Source of the DNA: CAYWNK01 sp047639615 | Lineage (GTDB): Bacteria; Planctomycetota; UBA1135; GCA-002686595 | DNA: 19,709 nt | Assembly (NCBI GenBank): GCA_047639615.1 | Contig: JBLIOL010000068.1 | Coordinates: 1-19,709 of the forward strand | Direction of reading: 5' to 3' | Made by a program: the position numbers and the translations under genes | Shown here: piece after piece, positions 1-7,366 of the stretch | How the letters are laid out: each line of letters starts with the position of its first letter | Numbering within the stretch: the first letter of the stretch is position 1 | Notes under the pieces: model-generated | What the model saw: only the letters and a program-made list of their open reading frames with translations | The model's database searches: none | Told to the model about the DNA's origin: nothing

Positions 1-677
1 TGGATGTGCGCGAGCTGCTGGCTGCTCTCGAAGGTAAGGGTGAGGCCGTGCACACGGGTCCGCAGGATCGCTGGATGCACGCCGATGCGTTGGTGCAAGC
101 TACGTCCGATGCGCGCGCGGGCCTGACGGATTGGTTTGCGGAAAATCCGCACCGTTCGCGCATGGATGTGCGCGATCTACGCACGCGCACGAAGACCGAG
201 GCGCCCTTCCTAGCCATGCTCCTGGAGCGTTTGGAGAAGGACGGTGATGTGGTGCTGGAGGCCGGTGGACACATCGGTCTGGCTGGCCGCGAGGCGGCCT
301 TCGGCGAGAAGGAAACCAAGCTGCGCGAAGGCGCCCTGGCCAAGCTACAGGAGGCTGGCTATCAGCCGCCTACGGCCGACGAGCTGCGCGAAGGACTAGG
401 TTCGAGCGAGGCTGATATGGATTTGGTCATCGAATCCATGCTCGATCGCGGCGAGGTCGTGCGCATCGGTGCCGGCCTGTTGATCGCACGCGAGGCTCAT
501 GATGAGGCACGCACGGCGGTGGTCGAAAACTGCCAGGCAAACGGCCAGTTGGAGATCCCGGGCCTGCGCGATCGCTTGGGCACTACGCGCAAGTACCTGA
601 TCCCGATCTTGGAATCCTTCGACACCGAGGGCCTGACCATGCGTCAGGGTGGGACACGGGTCTTGCGCCGCAAATAG
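1..677 (+). CDS. selB: SelB, selenocysteine-specific elongation factor, C-terminal part (5' end outside window)
   Basis: The reading frame is already open at the left edge (codons from base 3) and stops at TAG 675-677, so only the last ~225 residues are present. SelB is the GTPase that delivers Sec-tRNA to UGA codons; its C-terminus is a chain of winged-helix domains that bind the SECIS element in selenoprotein mRNA. The visible segment fits that part: successive ~60-70 residue helical units, ending in a winged helix containing LGTTRKYLIPILESFDTEGL and then GGTRVLRRK. This closely resembles the last SelB domain, where a 'LG-SRK-.-P-LE-FD' helix precedes a basic wing. No GTPase motifs are in the window, so identification rests on the C-terminal domain alone. 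The gene is followed by a 113-base gap with no clear terminator. An alternative would be another winged-helix protein, but the final motif makes SelB much the best reading. Confidence 0.85.
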   Translation, partial: DVRELLAALEGKGEAVHTGPQDRWMHADALVQATSDARAGLTDWFAENPHRSRMDVRDLRTRTKTEAPFLAMLLERLEKDGDVVLEAGGHIGLAGREAAFGEKETKLREGALAKLQEAGYQPPTADELREGLGSSEADMDLVIESMLDRGEVVRIGAGLLIAREAHDEARTAVVENCQANGQLEIPGLRDRLGTTRKYLIPILESFDTEGLTMRQGGTRVLRRK

Positions 678-790
678 AGTTTGCAAGCTGGCTTGAGCTA
701 CGCCCGCTCGGACGGCGATAGGTGCCTCGGATTCATTAGCGCCCAGCGGCGCAATTCCTCGAGTCCAAAGCCTTTCGTCCACCGAGCAAA

Positions 791-3313
791 ATGGTTCAGG
801 AACACAACCCTAGCGATCCCACACCGGGCCAAGACCCTTCTCAAGGGAATCGCGAGAACGCCTTCAGCCCGCCCACGCCCACAGAGCCCTCCAGTGCAGA
901 CGGAGGCAGTTGGCTGTTGGAGCCTGCCGATGCGCAGGCTGATACACCGGTCGTCCTCGAGGACGCCTCGGATGAGCGGGAGGAGCCGGACCAGGCCCTC
1001 ACGAGCTTCGAGAGCGGTCCCCTCGAGGTCTCCTACGTGGCCGAAGGGTCGAAGTTCAATTCACGCACGGCGGCCGTTCCGGTCGTGCTTGGCGCGATCC
1101 TAGCCTTCGCGGGATCCGCCGTGGTGAGCTCGCGCAGACCACCGCAGTTCACGGACTCCGGTCAGTTCCCGGCGGCGATCGTGCTGACCGAGGACCTCAA
1201 CCCGGACGTGCAGTTGGTAGGCCCCGAGTTTGATACCGGCACCGCGCGCAACAGGAAGTCCCAGCCCACGCAGCGGCGTGCCATCGATCGCGATGGCTCC
1301 ATCGCGCCGGCCAAGGCATCCAAGATGCCCCCCAGCCGAAAGCCTGCGGCAGCCCCCAAGAATTCTGCTCCGTCCAGCAAGCAGTCCAAGGCCAAGCTAA
1401 AGGCTCAGGCCAAGCTGGAGGCTCGCTCCAAGTACCAGGCGCAGGCCAAGCTGTTGGCCCAGGCCAAGCAGCAAGCTAAGGCCAAGCGCCGGGCTCAGTC
1501 CAAGCTGCAGGCTAAGGCCAAGCTGCAGGCTAAGGCCAAGCTGCAGGCTCAAGCCAAGCTGCAGGCTCAAGCCAAGCCGCAGGTGACCGACAAGCGCATC
1601 CTAGTCGCGGACACTCAGCCCCCGCAGCGCCCGGCGGCCTGGGATGAGATCCAGCCCCAGTCCAAGCCCCCGATCGCTTCCGAGCCGGAGCAGGTAGCAA
1701 GTGCCGAACCGGAAGCGCTTCCGGAGCCCGTGATCAGCGCCGATCCCGTAGTGATCGCAGAGCCGGAAACGACCCCCGATCCGATCGCTAGCACAGATGA
1801 CAGCACCATGGCTTCGATCCCGGTGAAGGATCCCTTCCCGATGTCCGTGGTGATCGAGCCCGAGCCGTGGTTTGGTGAGCCTATCGACCTGACCCTCGAG
1901 CACATCTGGTCCGATACCGACCAGACTGCTGGCGACTTGGACGATTTGGCCTCCGCAGGTGAGCCGTTCCTTGTGGAGCAGGAGCCCGATGCGATCCAAG
2001 AGGCCGAGGGCGATATCTTCGCTGAACTGGACCAGGCACCGGTCGCCGAAGAGCCCATCAGCTTGCCCGATTCGGAGCTCTTAGCGTTGGACCGATGGCC
2101 CGGTGAATTCCAAGAACTGGGCGAGCCCGAGAGCTTGCCTGTGGAAGAGGAAGGCGCCCTGACGCAGACCATCGCGTCCAGCGAAGGCGACGAGTACTGG
2201 TTGGGCCCCGATGGCACCGAATGGCGCGGCAACCGCAAGCCCGAAGGCAAGGCGCTTGCTAAGCAAGACGACGAGCCTCAGGACTCCGGGTTGAGCCCGG
2301 AGGTGGCTGCGCTGCTAGCGTTGTCCGAGGCCGAGCTAGAAGAACAGCGTCGGCAGAACGGTCTCGAGGTCGGCCCGCAGATGGAGCCCACCCCCGTAGT
2401 CGAAGAGGACGCAGGCGAGGCACTCGTTGCTGAGCTGGAGCTTGCTTCTGAACCGCAATCCGAGCCGCAAGTCGCAGCGCAAGTCGCACCGCAAGTCGCA
2501 GCGCAGCCCGAACCGCAGCCCGAGCCGGTAGCGGTCGCCGAGCCGACGATCGAGCCCGAGCCCAGCGTTGCCGTTGTGGAAGAGCAGTCAAGCCCGGCCG
2601 CCCCGCGCGATCTGCTTGGCACCTATTCCGATTGGATGCGCGTGGCGAGCCTGATGCCGGCCGAAACGCCCATCTTGTCCGCGGTCAATGGCGTACCCGG
2701 TAGCGCCTATGCACCCTACGATCTGAGCCAGACCCAAGGTCCGCTGAGACCGACCGAGGCCCTATCCGAAGGACAGGGCGTCGACGTGGCCATCTCCAGC
2801 GCGCCGCTCAAGGGCGGCGTCCTGCGCCGCGCTAGCAGCGCCCACCGCTGGGACGGTACCGAAGTTCCGGAGCATGCGATCAGCGCCGAGCGCAAGCTGC
2901 TGACGCCCAACGTGGGCCCCGTGCACATCGACTTGGTGGACGGTCAGAGTCTTGAAGGGCGTCTGCACTCGGTTGGCTTCGATCAGCTCTGGCTGGCGAC
3001 TAGCCTGGGTCAGATCAGCCTTGAGCGCCGCCGCATCGCTGGCATCGATAAGCTCGATCCGGGCCTTGGCATACCGGCCCTGCACCGGGCCAAAGACTAC
3101 TCCCGACTCCCGCATGTACGGGTCGTCGCCAAAGGCGGCACCTTCGAGGGTCACCAGCTCTCTCGCGAGGGCAACAGCATCACGCTCTTCACGGACCAGG
3201 GATTCCGCATCAGCCTGACCGATGTGGAGATCAGCCCCTCCCGCCAATACCGGGCCGTGGACCTGCGCCGGGTCGAAGACTACGACTCCGAGAAGCCGGT
3301 GGTCGCCGAGTAG
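791..3313 (+). CDS. Large single-pass membrane protein with Lys/Ala/Gln repeats and tandem C-terminal beta-rich domains, function unknown
   Basis: I do not recognise this 840-residue protein as a named family. Seen in the sequence: an acidic, Pro/Ser-rich N-terminus (about 1-90); one hydrophobic span at about 93-114 (AAVPVVLGAILAFAGSAVVS); then a long low-complexity region. That region includes a Lys/Ala/Gln/Leu segment (about 198-264, KLQAKA-type units) and several Glu/Pro-rich stretches. Near the C-terminus, two similar ~45-residue units (about 706-755 and 772-820) share the pattern V-x-V/I-x(3-4)-G-x(2)-EG followed by beta-strand-like segments. They look like small Sm/SH3-type barrels. The topology suggests a short cytoplasmic N-terminus and a long extracytoplasmic region, with the K/A/Q segment acting as a spacer much as in TolA. 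That role is inference. The start ATG 791 has no good Shine-Dalgarno but is the only start upstream of the membrane span that keeps a normal N-terminus. A strong terminator follows at 3336. Confidence 0.75.
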   Translation: MVQEHNPSDPTPGQDPSQGNRENAFSPPTPTEPSSADGGSWLLEPADAQADTPVVLEDASDEREEPDQALTSFESGPLEVSYVAEGSKFNSRTAAVPVVLGAILAFAGSAVVSSRRPPQFTDSGQFPAAIVLTEDLNPDVQLVGPEFDTGTARNRKSQPTQRRAIDRDGSIAPAKASKMPPSRKPAAAPKNSAPSSKQSKAKLKAQAKLEARSKYQAQAKLLAQAKQQAKAKRRAQSKLQAKAKLQAKAKLQAQAKLQAQAKPQVTDKRILVADTQPPQRPAAWDEIQPQSKPPIASEPEQVASAEPEALPEPVISADPVVIAEPETTPDPIASTDDSTMASIPVKDPFPMSVVIEPEPWFGEPIDLTLEHIWSDTDQTAGDLDDLASAGEPFLVEQEPDAIQEAEGDIFAELDQAPVAEEPISLPDSELLALDRWPGEFQELGEPESLPVEEEGALTQTIASSEGDEYWLGPDGTEWRGNRKPEGKALAKQDDEPQDSGLSPEVAALLALSEAELEEQRRQNGLEVGPQMEPTPVVEEDAGEALVAELELASEPQSEPQVAAQVAPQVAAQPEPQPEPVAVAEPTIEPEPSVAVVEEQSSPAAPRDLLGTYSDWMRVASLMPAETPILSAVNGVPGSAYAPYDLSQTQGPLRPTEALSEGQGVDVAISSAPLKGGVLRRASSAHRWDGTEVPEHAISAERKLLTPNVGPVHIDLVDGQSLEGRLHSVGFDQLWLATSLGQISLERRRIAGIDKLDPGLGIPALHRAKDYSRLPHVRVVAKGGTFEGHQLSREGNSITLFTDQGFRISLTDVEISPSRQYRAVDLRRVEDYDSEKPVVAE
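1502..1573 (+). repeat. Four tandem 18-bp coding repeats (KLQAKA / KLQAQA)
   Basis: Four consecutive 18-base units lie inside the 840-residue protein gene. The first two read AAGCTGCAGGCTAAGGCC and the last two AAGCTGCAGGCTCAAGCC. They are nearly identical at the DNA level, so they arose by recent duplication. More diverged versions of the same Lys/Ala/Gln unit extend upstream to about 1382. All units keep the frame. Confidence 0.9.
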
Positions 3314-3335
3314 GCTCCGAGCCGAGCAGTTTTTG

Positions 3336-3377
3336 GCGATCCGGCTCTACCTTGTAGGGTCGGATCGCTGTCGTTTT
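3336..3377 (+). terminator. Intrinsic terminator after the 840-residue membrane protein gene
   Basis: A 15-bp stem (GCGATCCGGCTCTAC at 3336-3350 against GTAGGGTCGGATCGC at 3354-3368, with two G-T wobbles) closes a CTT loop. It is followed by TGTCGTTTT (3369-3377), a short U-rich tract. It lies 23 bases after the stop codon at 3311-3313 and points in the same direction. The flanking bases do not give a U-tract on the minus strand, so it should act only on the plus strand. Confidence 0.8.
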
Positions 3378-3436
3378 GTCCCAGGGAGTTATGCTGCAGA
3401 CGCCTGCATGCCCCGGCCCCCCGGCCCAAACGACCT

Positions 3437-4996
3437 ATGCCCACCGCTTCCGCGCCCCGTTCCGCAACCGCCCTGAAGGGCTTCATGGGCCTCTTCGGCC
3501 TAATGCTGCTGCTGGCCAATTTCTCCTTTGGCGCTGATGACGAGCTGCTCAAGGAGTTCAAGCGCTACTTCCGCAAGTACAAGGAGAGCTCCGAGCGCAT
3601 CGAGGCCGTGCTCTCCCTGGAAGGGCTCGACGTGGGGGGAGTGGTCGACCTGCTGGTTCCGATCCTGAAGGACAAGGATCCGGATGTGGTCAGTGCCAGT
3701 GTGAAGGTACTCGCGGGTTTCAAATCGCGCTCGGCCATCGATGCGCTGTTGTTGGCTCTGACCGATGCGAAGAAGGACGCCGTGCGCCTGGCTCTCCTGC
3801 GCACTATCGCTCGCGCGAACTACGCGCACGATGGGGAGGCCGTGCTGCCGAGTCTGGAGGATCGCTCCTGGGAGATCCGGCGCTATGCCGTGGAAGCCTT
3901 GGTCAACAATAACTCCGAGACGCACGTGGAGGCGATCCTGCCTTTGGCCCAAGACAAGGAGGCTGCCGTGCGTTTGATCGTGCTCGATTCCTTGGGCAAC
4001 ATGGGCCGCGAAGAGGCTCGCATCCTCGGGTTGGCGGCCTTGGAAGACGAATCCTGGCAAGTGCGCGCGAGCGCCATCGAGGTGCTTGGGAAGGTACGCC
4101 ACCGGGACAATGTGCCGGCCTTGATCGCGCACATGAAAGTTGAGGAAGGCCGTCTTTCCGAGGACGTGGCCACGGCTCTCGAGAATCTAACCACGCGCGA
4201 CTTCGGTCAACGCATCGTGCTTTGGGAGCGCTTTTGGGAGCAGTACAAGGACCGCTACGAGATCCCCACGGACGAGGCCATGGCCAAGTTCCGTAAGCGC
4301 CAGGCGGAGAACGCTTTGGTCTACAAGCCGGGCACGGGGGGCGGTACCAGCTACCACGGAATCGAGACGCCCAGTCGCTCGGTGCTCTTCGTGGTGGACG
4401 TGTCGGGTTCCATGGAGAACGAGATCACGGAGAAGGATCGCTTCAAGGATGGCGGCTATCCCTCGTACTCGCGCATGGACATCGTCAAGACCGAGCTCTC
4501 GCGCACTATCGATAGTCTAGAGCCCTACGTGACCTTCAACATCCTGGCCTTCGCTACGGATGTGCGCTCTTGGAAGAAGTCGCTGACGAAGGCCAATGTG
4601 CTCAATCGCTCGAGCGCCAAGTCTTGGATCTTGCGACTCGAGCCCCTGGGCGGCAACTCCAAGCAGGAGCTGGCCGAAGTGGGTCTGGGTAGTTCCGCCA
4701 ATCTGGAAGCCGGCAAGACCAATACCTGGGGCGCACTGGCCTGGGCCCTGGCGGTCAACGACGGCAAGGGTAAAGAGGAGTACGAGATGGCCGTGGATAC
4801 GATTTTTTTCCTCTCGGACGGCCGCCCGACCCACGGGCGCCATGTGGACACCGATCGCATCCTGCAAGAGGTCAAGAAGGCCAACTCCGTGCGCAAGGTC
4901 ACGATCCACGCCCTGGCCATCGGAGAGTTCCAAAAGACCTTCATGAAGCGTCTGGCCACGGAGAACCGCGGCCAATTCGTGGACCTGGGCCAGTAG
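3437..4996 (+). CDS. Exported HEAT-repeat and von Willebrand factor A domain protein
   Basis: This 519-residue protein starts with a signal-peptide-like segment: basic Arg/Lys near residues 8-14, a hydrophobic core GLFGLMLLLANFSFGA, and probable cleavage near residue 33. Residues about 40-245 are helical repeats with the HEAT pattern (DPDVVSASVKVLAGF, SWEIRRYAVEALVNN, SWQVRASAIEVLGKV). Residues about 310-515 form a VWA domain with the metal-ion MIDAS motif D-V-S-G-S at 321-325, a Thr in KTNTWGAL near 427, and an Asp in LSDGRPTHG at 461. All the usual metal ligands therefore look intact. HEAT solenoids and VWA domains both bind other proteins, so a periplasmic adhesion, scaffold or assembly role is likely, but no partner is visible. 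ATG 3437 was chosen because it supplies the basic n-region; ATG 3485 has a GAAGGG upstream but would leave none. A T7 run at 4803-4809 does not disturb the frame. Confidence 0.85.
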   Translation: MPTASAPRSATALKGFMGLFGLMLLLANFSFGADDELLKEFKRYFRKYKESSERIEAVLSLEGLDVGGVVDLLVPILKDKDPDVVSASVKVLAGFKSRSAIDALLLALTDAKKDAVRLALLRTIARANYAHDGEAVLPSLEDRSWEIRRYAVEALVNNNSETHVEAILPLAQDKEAAVRLIVLDSLGNMGREEARILGLAALEDESWQVRASAIEVLGKVRHRDNVPALIAHMKVEEGRLSEDVATALENLTTRDFGQRIVLWERFWEQYKDRYEIPTDEAMAKFRKRQAENALVYKPGTGGGTSYHGIETPSRSVLFVVDVSGSMENEITEKDRFKDGGYPSYSRMDIVKTELSRTIDSLEPYVTFNILAFATDVRSWKKSLTKANVLNRSSAKSWILRLEPLGGNSKQELAEVGLGSSANLEAGKTNTWGALAWALAVNDGKGKEEYEMAVDTIFFLSDGRPTHGRHVDTDRILQEVKKANSVRKVTIHALAIGEFQKTFMKRLATENRGQFVDLGQ

Positions 4997-5049
4997 GCCT
5001 CCGAAGTGCTTCCGGGACAACTTCCCCGGGAACAACCCCGTCGGCGCCA

Positions 5050-5078
5050 TTGACGCCGGCGCCTATTAGGACTAGATT
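5050..5078 (+). promoter_or_regulatory. Sigma70-type promoter for tRNA-Pro
   Basis: A -35 box TTGACG (5050-5055; five of six consensus bases) and a -10 box TAGATT (5073-5078; four of six) are separated by exactly 17 bases. Transcription would start about base 5085, leaving a leader of about five bases before the mature tRNA at 5090. That is a normal arrangement for a tRNA promoter. The -35 box sits inside a 7-bp GC hairpin (5040-5060). Confidence 0.65.
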
Positions 5079-5089
5079 CCCCGCCTTGT

Positions 5090-5166
5090 CGGGGTGTGGC
5101 TCAGCATGGTAGAGCGCTGCGTTCGGGTCGCAGAGGTCGGAGGTTCAAATCCTCTCACCCCGACCA
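5090..5166 (+). tRNA. tRNA-Pro, anticodon CGG
   Basis: A 77-base gene that folds as a complete cloverleaf. The acceptor stem is CGGGGTG/CACCCCG, the D-stem GCTC/GAGC, and the anticodon stem CTGCG/CGCAG with loop TTCGGGT, giving anticodon CGG (reads CCG). The variable loop is AGGTC. The T-arm is GGAGG-TTCAAAT-CCTCT, followed by discriminator A and an encoded CCA. The C1-G72 pair with A73 is typical of bacterial proline tRNAs. Its own promoter lies just upstream. No clear terminator follows, so transcription may continue into the rho leader. Confidence 0.97.
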
Positions 5167-5590
5167 TCCCCCCTTCCCTGTAGGGGTTAGGGGCGGATGG
5201 AACCCTTGGGAACCCGTCCCAAAGAGCACTTTGGGCCTAAATTGGTCTCCTGTGGGCACTTTTACCCATCTCGGAATGGGTTCTGGCGTCCAAACCTCGA
5301 CTGGCCCCTCCTCATGGGGCATGCTTTCCCTGAAGGCAGCAGTTCTCGCCTGCTGGGCCTAGCCCGGACGAACGAGAACGCAGAGCTGGTTGGGCCTGAG
5401 CCACACGGCGTTCAGCTACCACCGGCCACCCCGGGACGGTCCTCTGGACCCTCCTAGAGGGCTCCCCAAGGGAGTCCGCCCTTGTCAGATGCGCTTTCAC
5501 CCCGTTGGCCCATGTGCCCTCGGCTTCCCCCCGTCGCCCCTCGCGATCCTCTGTGATCGGGTCGATGGGACCCGCGACACCCAAGTCTCG
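5167..5590 (+). promoter_or_regulatory. 424-base hairpin-rich non-coding leader upstream of rho
   Basis: No convincing coding sequence is present between tRNA-Pro and rho. The stretch holds a series of short perfect stem-loops: 5218-5235 (CCCAAAG/CTTTGGG, loop AGCA), 5264-5281 (ACCCAT/ATGGGT), 5304-5320 (GCCCC/GGGGC), 5337-5355 (CAGCAG/CTGCTG), 5355-5365, 5449-5461 (CCCTC/GAGGG), 5462-5474 (CTCCC/GGGAG) and 5544-5559 (CGATC/GATCG). A last one at 5559-5573 (GGGTC/GACCC) competes with 5544-5559 and ends 17 bases before the rho ATG. I see no strong sigma70 promoter in the stretch. rho genes are commonly autoregulated through their leaders, so an attenuator or translation-control leader is a reasonable inference, but no known riboswitch or ncRNA class was recognised. 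Confidence 0.4.
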
Positions 5591-7336
5591 ATGATTCCGG
5601 AGACCCGCTTGGTTCCCGAAAACCCCTCCTCTCGCACCTCCCAGGACAAGCTGCCCTTTGGCGCCTTGCCCGGCTCCGGCTCGGATGGTGTACGCAAGAA
5701 ACGACCCTCTCGTCGCAAGAAGCGTCCGACCCGTGATGGGTCTGACGCCGAAGCGCGTCCCGCCCCCGATTCCTCGGGGGAGCCTTCCTCAGGATCCTCT
5801 TCCGGATCCTCCTCAGGATCCTCCTCCGGCGAAGGTGGAGGCGATGGCAAGAAACGTCGCCGTCGCCGGCGCCGTGGCAAGCCCGCTTCCAGCGAGAACG
5901 AGGCCGGCGGCGGTCAGGATCGCGGCGGTCAGGATCGCGGCGGTCAGGACCGCGGCGGTAAGGAGGGCGGCGGTAAGGAGGGCGGCGCGCGCCGCAAGGG
6001 GCCGCGCCCCAATCGGCGCAGCTCTGGCGGCCAGCGTGAAGAGCGCGGTGCGGAACGCAGCCCGGAACGCAGCCCGGAACGCAGCCCGGAACGCAGCCCG
6101 GAACGCAGCCCGGAACGCAGCCCGGAGCGCAGGCCTGAGCGCAGGCCTGAGCGCGGCCCGGAGCGCAGGCCTGAGCGCGGCCCGGAGCGCGGCAGCAATC
6201 ACAGGGACGAGACCCCGATCCCCAGCGAGGGCGTCGGCATGTTCGTGCTCGACAAGGGCAACATCGGTCAGCTACGCCTGGAGGCCAACCAGTTCCTGCC
6301 CTCCAAGGACGACATCTTCGTGGCCAAGCGCCTGATCCAAGTGCACAAGCTGCACGACGGCATGTTGGTGCGTGGACACCTAACCCGTGGTCAGAAGCAG
6401 AAGTACCAGCTGGCGGATGTGATCGATGTGGACGGCAAGGATCCGAAGGAGTGGCGCCACAAAACCGCCTTCCAGAACCTGACCAGCATCGACCCCGACT
6501 TCCACTACCAGGTGGGGGACGTGACCGGCGACGTGTCCATGCGCATCGTGGATCTGCTCTCGCCTATCGGCCGGGGTCAGCGTGGCCTGTTGGTAGCGCC
6601 CCCGCGCAGCGGCAAGACCACGATCATGCGCTCCTTCGCAGCGGGCATCGAAAAGGGCTACCCCGAGGTGCATCTCTTCGTGCTGCTCGTGGACGAGCGG
6701 CCGGAGGAGGCTACGGATTGGAAGCGCAGCATCACCAACGGCAAGGTCTTCGTCTCGACCTCCGACGAGGACACCAAGAAGCACATTCAACTGGCTGAGG
6801 CTGTTTGGATGCGTTGTATGCGACTGGTGGAGATGGGCGAGGACGTCGTGCTCTTGATGGACTCCATCACCCGCCTAGCGCGCGCCTATAACAACAACTC
6901 GGCCGGCAGCGGACGCACCATGTCCGGCGGCCTCGACAGCCGCGCCATGGAACGCCCGCGCAAGATCTTTGGAGCGGCACGCAACACCATCGAAGCGGGC
7001 AGCCTGACGATCCTCGGTACGGCCCTGGTGCATACGGGCAGCCGTATGGACCAGCTGGTCTTCGAGGAGTTCAAGGGCACCGGCAACATGGAGCTCGTGC
7101 TCGATCGACGCCTCGCGGATCGCCGCATCTTCCCCGCCATCGACGTGGAGAAGACCGGTACCCGTAAGGAGGAGAAGCTGGTGGGCATGCGCCGCCTCAA
7201 GCAGATCCACATCCTGCGCCGGGTCTTGGCCAGGCTGCACTGGGCTGATGCCATGGACACGCTGATTACAAAGCTCAGTGAAGTGGACAAGACCGACGAC
7301 TTCCTCAAGCGCTTCGAGGTCGATCCCGAGGCGTGA
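5591..7336 (+). CDS. rho: Transcription termination factor Rho with a long disordered N-terminal extension
   Basis: Rho is the hexameric RNA-dependent ATPase that ends transcription. The C-terminal two thirds match the family closely. An RNA-binding cold-shock-like domain starts near residue 216 (GMFVLDKGNIGQLRL). The Walker A is APPRSGKTT at 336-344, with Lys342. LLVDERPEEATDWKR follows, then a Walker B region DVVLLMDSITRLARAYN. The Q-loop is GGLDSRAMERPRKIFGAARN and the R-loop FEEFKGTGNMELVLDRR. About 215 residues of low complexity precede this: Ser/Gly runs, RRRRRRRGK, GGQDR repeats and ERSP/ERRP repeats. The protein is 581 residues against about 420 for E. coli Rho. ATG 5591 was preferred to an in-frame ATG at 5390, because the 67 extra residues look like translated leader RNA. 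Disordered, basic Rho extensions are known in Actinobacteria and Bacteroidetes and can affect RNA binding or phase separation; that function here is inference. Confidence 0.95.
   Translation: MIPETRLVPENPSSRTSQDKLPFGALPGSGSDGVRKKRPSRRKKRPTRDGSDAEARPAPDSSGEPSSGSSSGSSSGSSSGEGGGDGKKRRRRRRRGKPASSENEAGGGQDRGGQDRGGQDRGGKEGGGKEGGARRKGPRPNRRSSGGQREERGAERSPERSPERSPERSPERSPERSPERRPERRPERGPERRPERGPERGSNHRDETPIPSEGVGMFVLDKGNIGQLRLEANQFLPSKDDIFVAKRLIQVHKLHDGMLVRGHLTRGQKQKYQLADVIDVDGKDPKEWRHKTAFQNLTSIDPDFHYQVGDVTGDVSMRIVDLLSPIGRGQRGLLVAPPRSGKTTIMRSFAAGIEKGYPEVHLFVLLVDERPEEATDWKRSITNGKVFVSTSDEDTKKHIQLAEAVWMRCMRLVEMGEDVVLLMDSITRLARAYNNNSAGSGRTMSGGLDSRAMERPRKIFGAARNTIEAGSLTILGTALVHTGSRMDQLVFEEFKGTGNMELVLDRRLADRRIFPAIDVEKTGTRKEEKLVGMRRLKQIHILRRVLARLHWADAMDTLITKLSEVDKTDDFLKRFEVDPEA
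5909..5983 (+). repeat. Five tandem 15-bp coding repeats in rho (GGQDR / GGKEG)
   Basis: Two copies of GGCGGTCAGGATCGC (5909-5938), one with a single change (5939-5953) and two of GGCGGTAAGGAGGGC (5954-5983) lie end to end. They encode GGQDR three times, then GGKEG twice, in the disordered arm of Rho. The frame is kept. Confidence 0.9.
6053..6196 (+). repeat. Twelve tandem 12-bp coding repeats in rho (ERSP / ERRP / ERGP)
   Basis: Six identical GAACGCAGCCCG units (6053-6124) are followed by six variants of the form GAGCGCRGSCYK (6125-6196). They encode a four-residue Glu-Arg-X-Pro unit twelve times. The perfect copies indicate recent expansion by slippage or unequal crossing-over. As 12 is a multiple of 3, a gain or loss of units would leave the Rho ATPase in frame. 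Confidence 0.92.
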
Positions 7337-7366
7337 CCGCGCCAGGTTGGCGGGGTACTCTCGCTC

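Noticed and set aside
711..735. TTGAGC ... GATAGG as a promoter for the 840-residue membrane protein
   Set aside because: The -10 match is poor and the spacing is 18. In GC-rich sequence this is no better than chance.
4803..4809. Run of seven T as a sequencing error or programmed frameshift in the VWA gene
   Set aside because: The VWA motifs before and after the run are in the same frame, so no shift is needed.
5040..5060. 7-bp GC hairpin (GTCGGCG/CGCCGGC) after the HEAT-VWA gene, as an intrinsic terminator
   Set aside because: There is no U-tract after it (GCCTATTAGG follows), and it overlaps the -35 box of the tRNA promoter. It may still slow transcription, but I do not call it a terminator.
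5390..5590. N-terminal extension of Rho from the in-frame ATG 5390
   Set aside because: The 67 extra residues have no Rho-like composition, and the DNA there is a chain of hairpins typical of untranslated leader. ATG 5591 begins the recognisable low-complexity arm.
5909..6196. Tandem repeats as a CRISPR array
   Set aside because: Units are 12-15 bases with no spacers, lie inside rho and keep its frame. No cas genes are present.
5497..6202. Antisense open frames rich in Arg/Ala/Leu opposite the rho repeats
   Set aside because: They are by-products of the tandem repeats lacking stop codons on both strands, and they have no start signals or domains.
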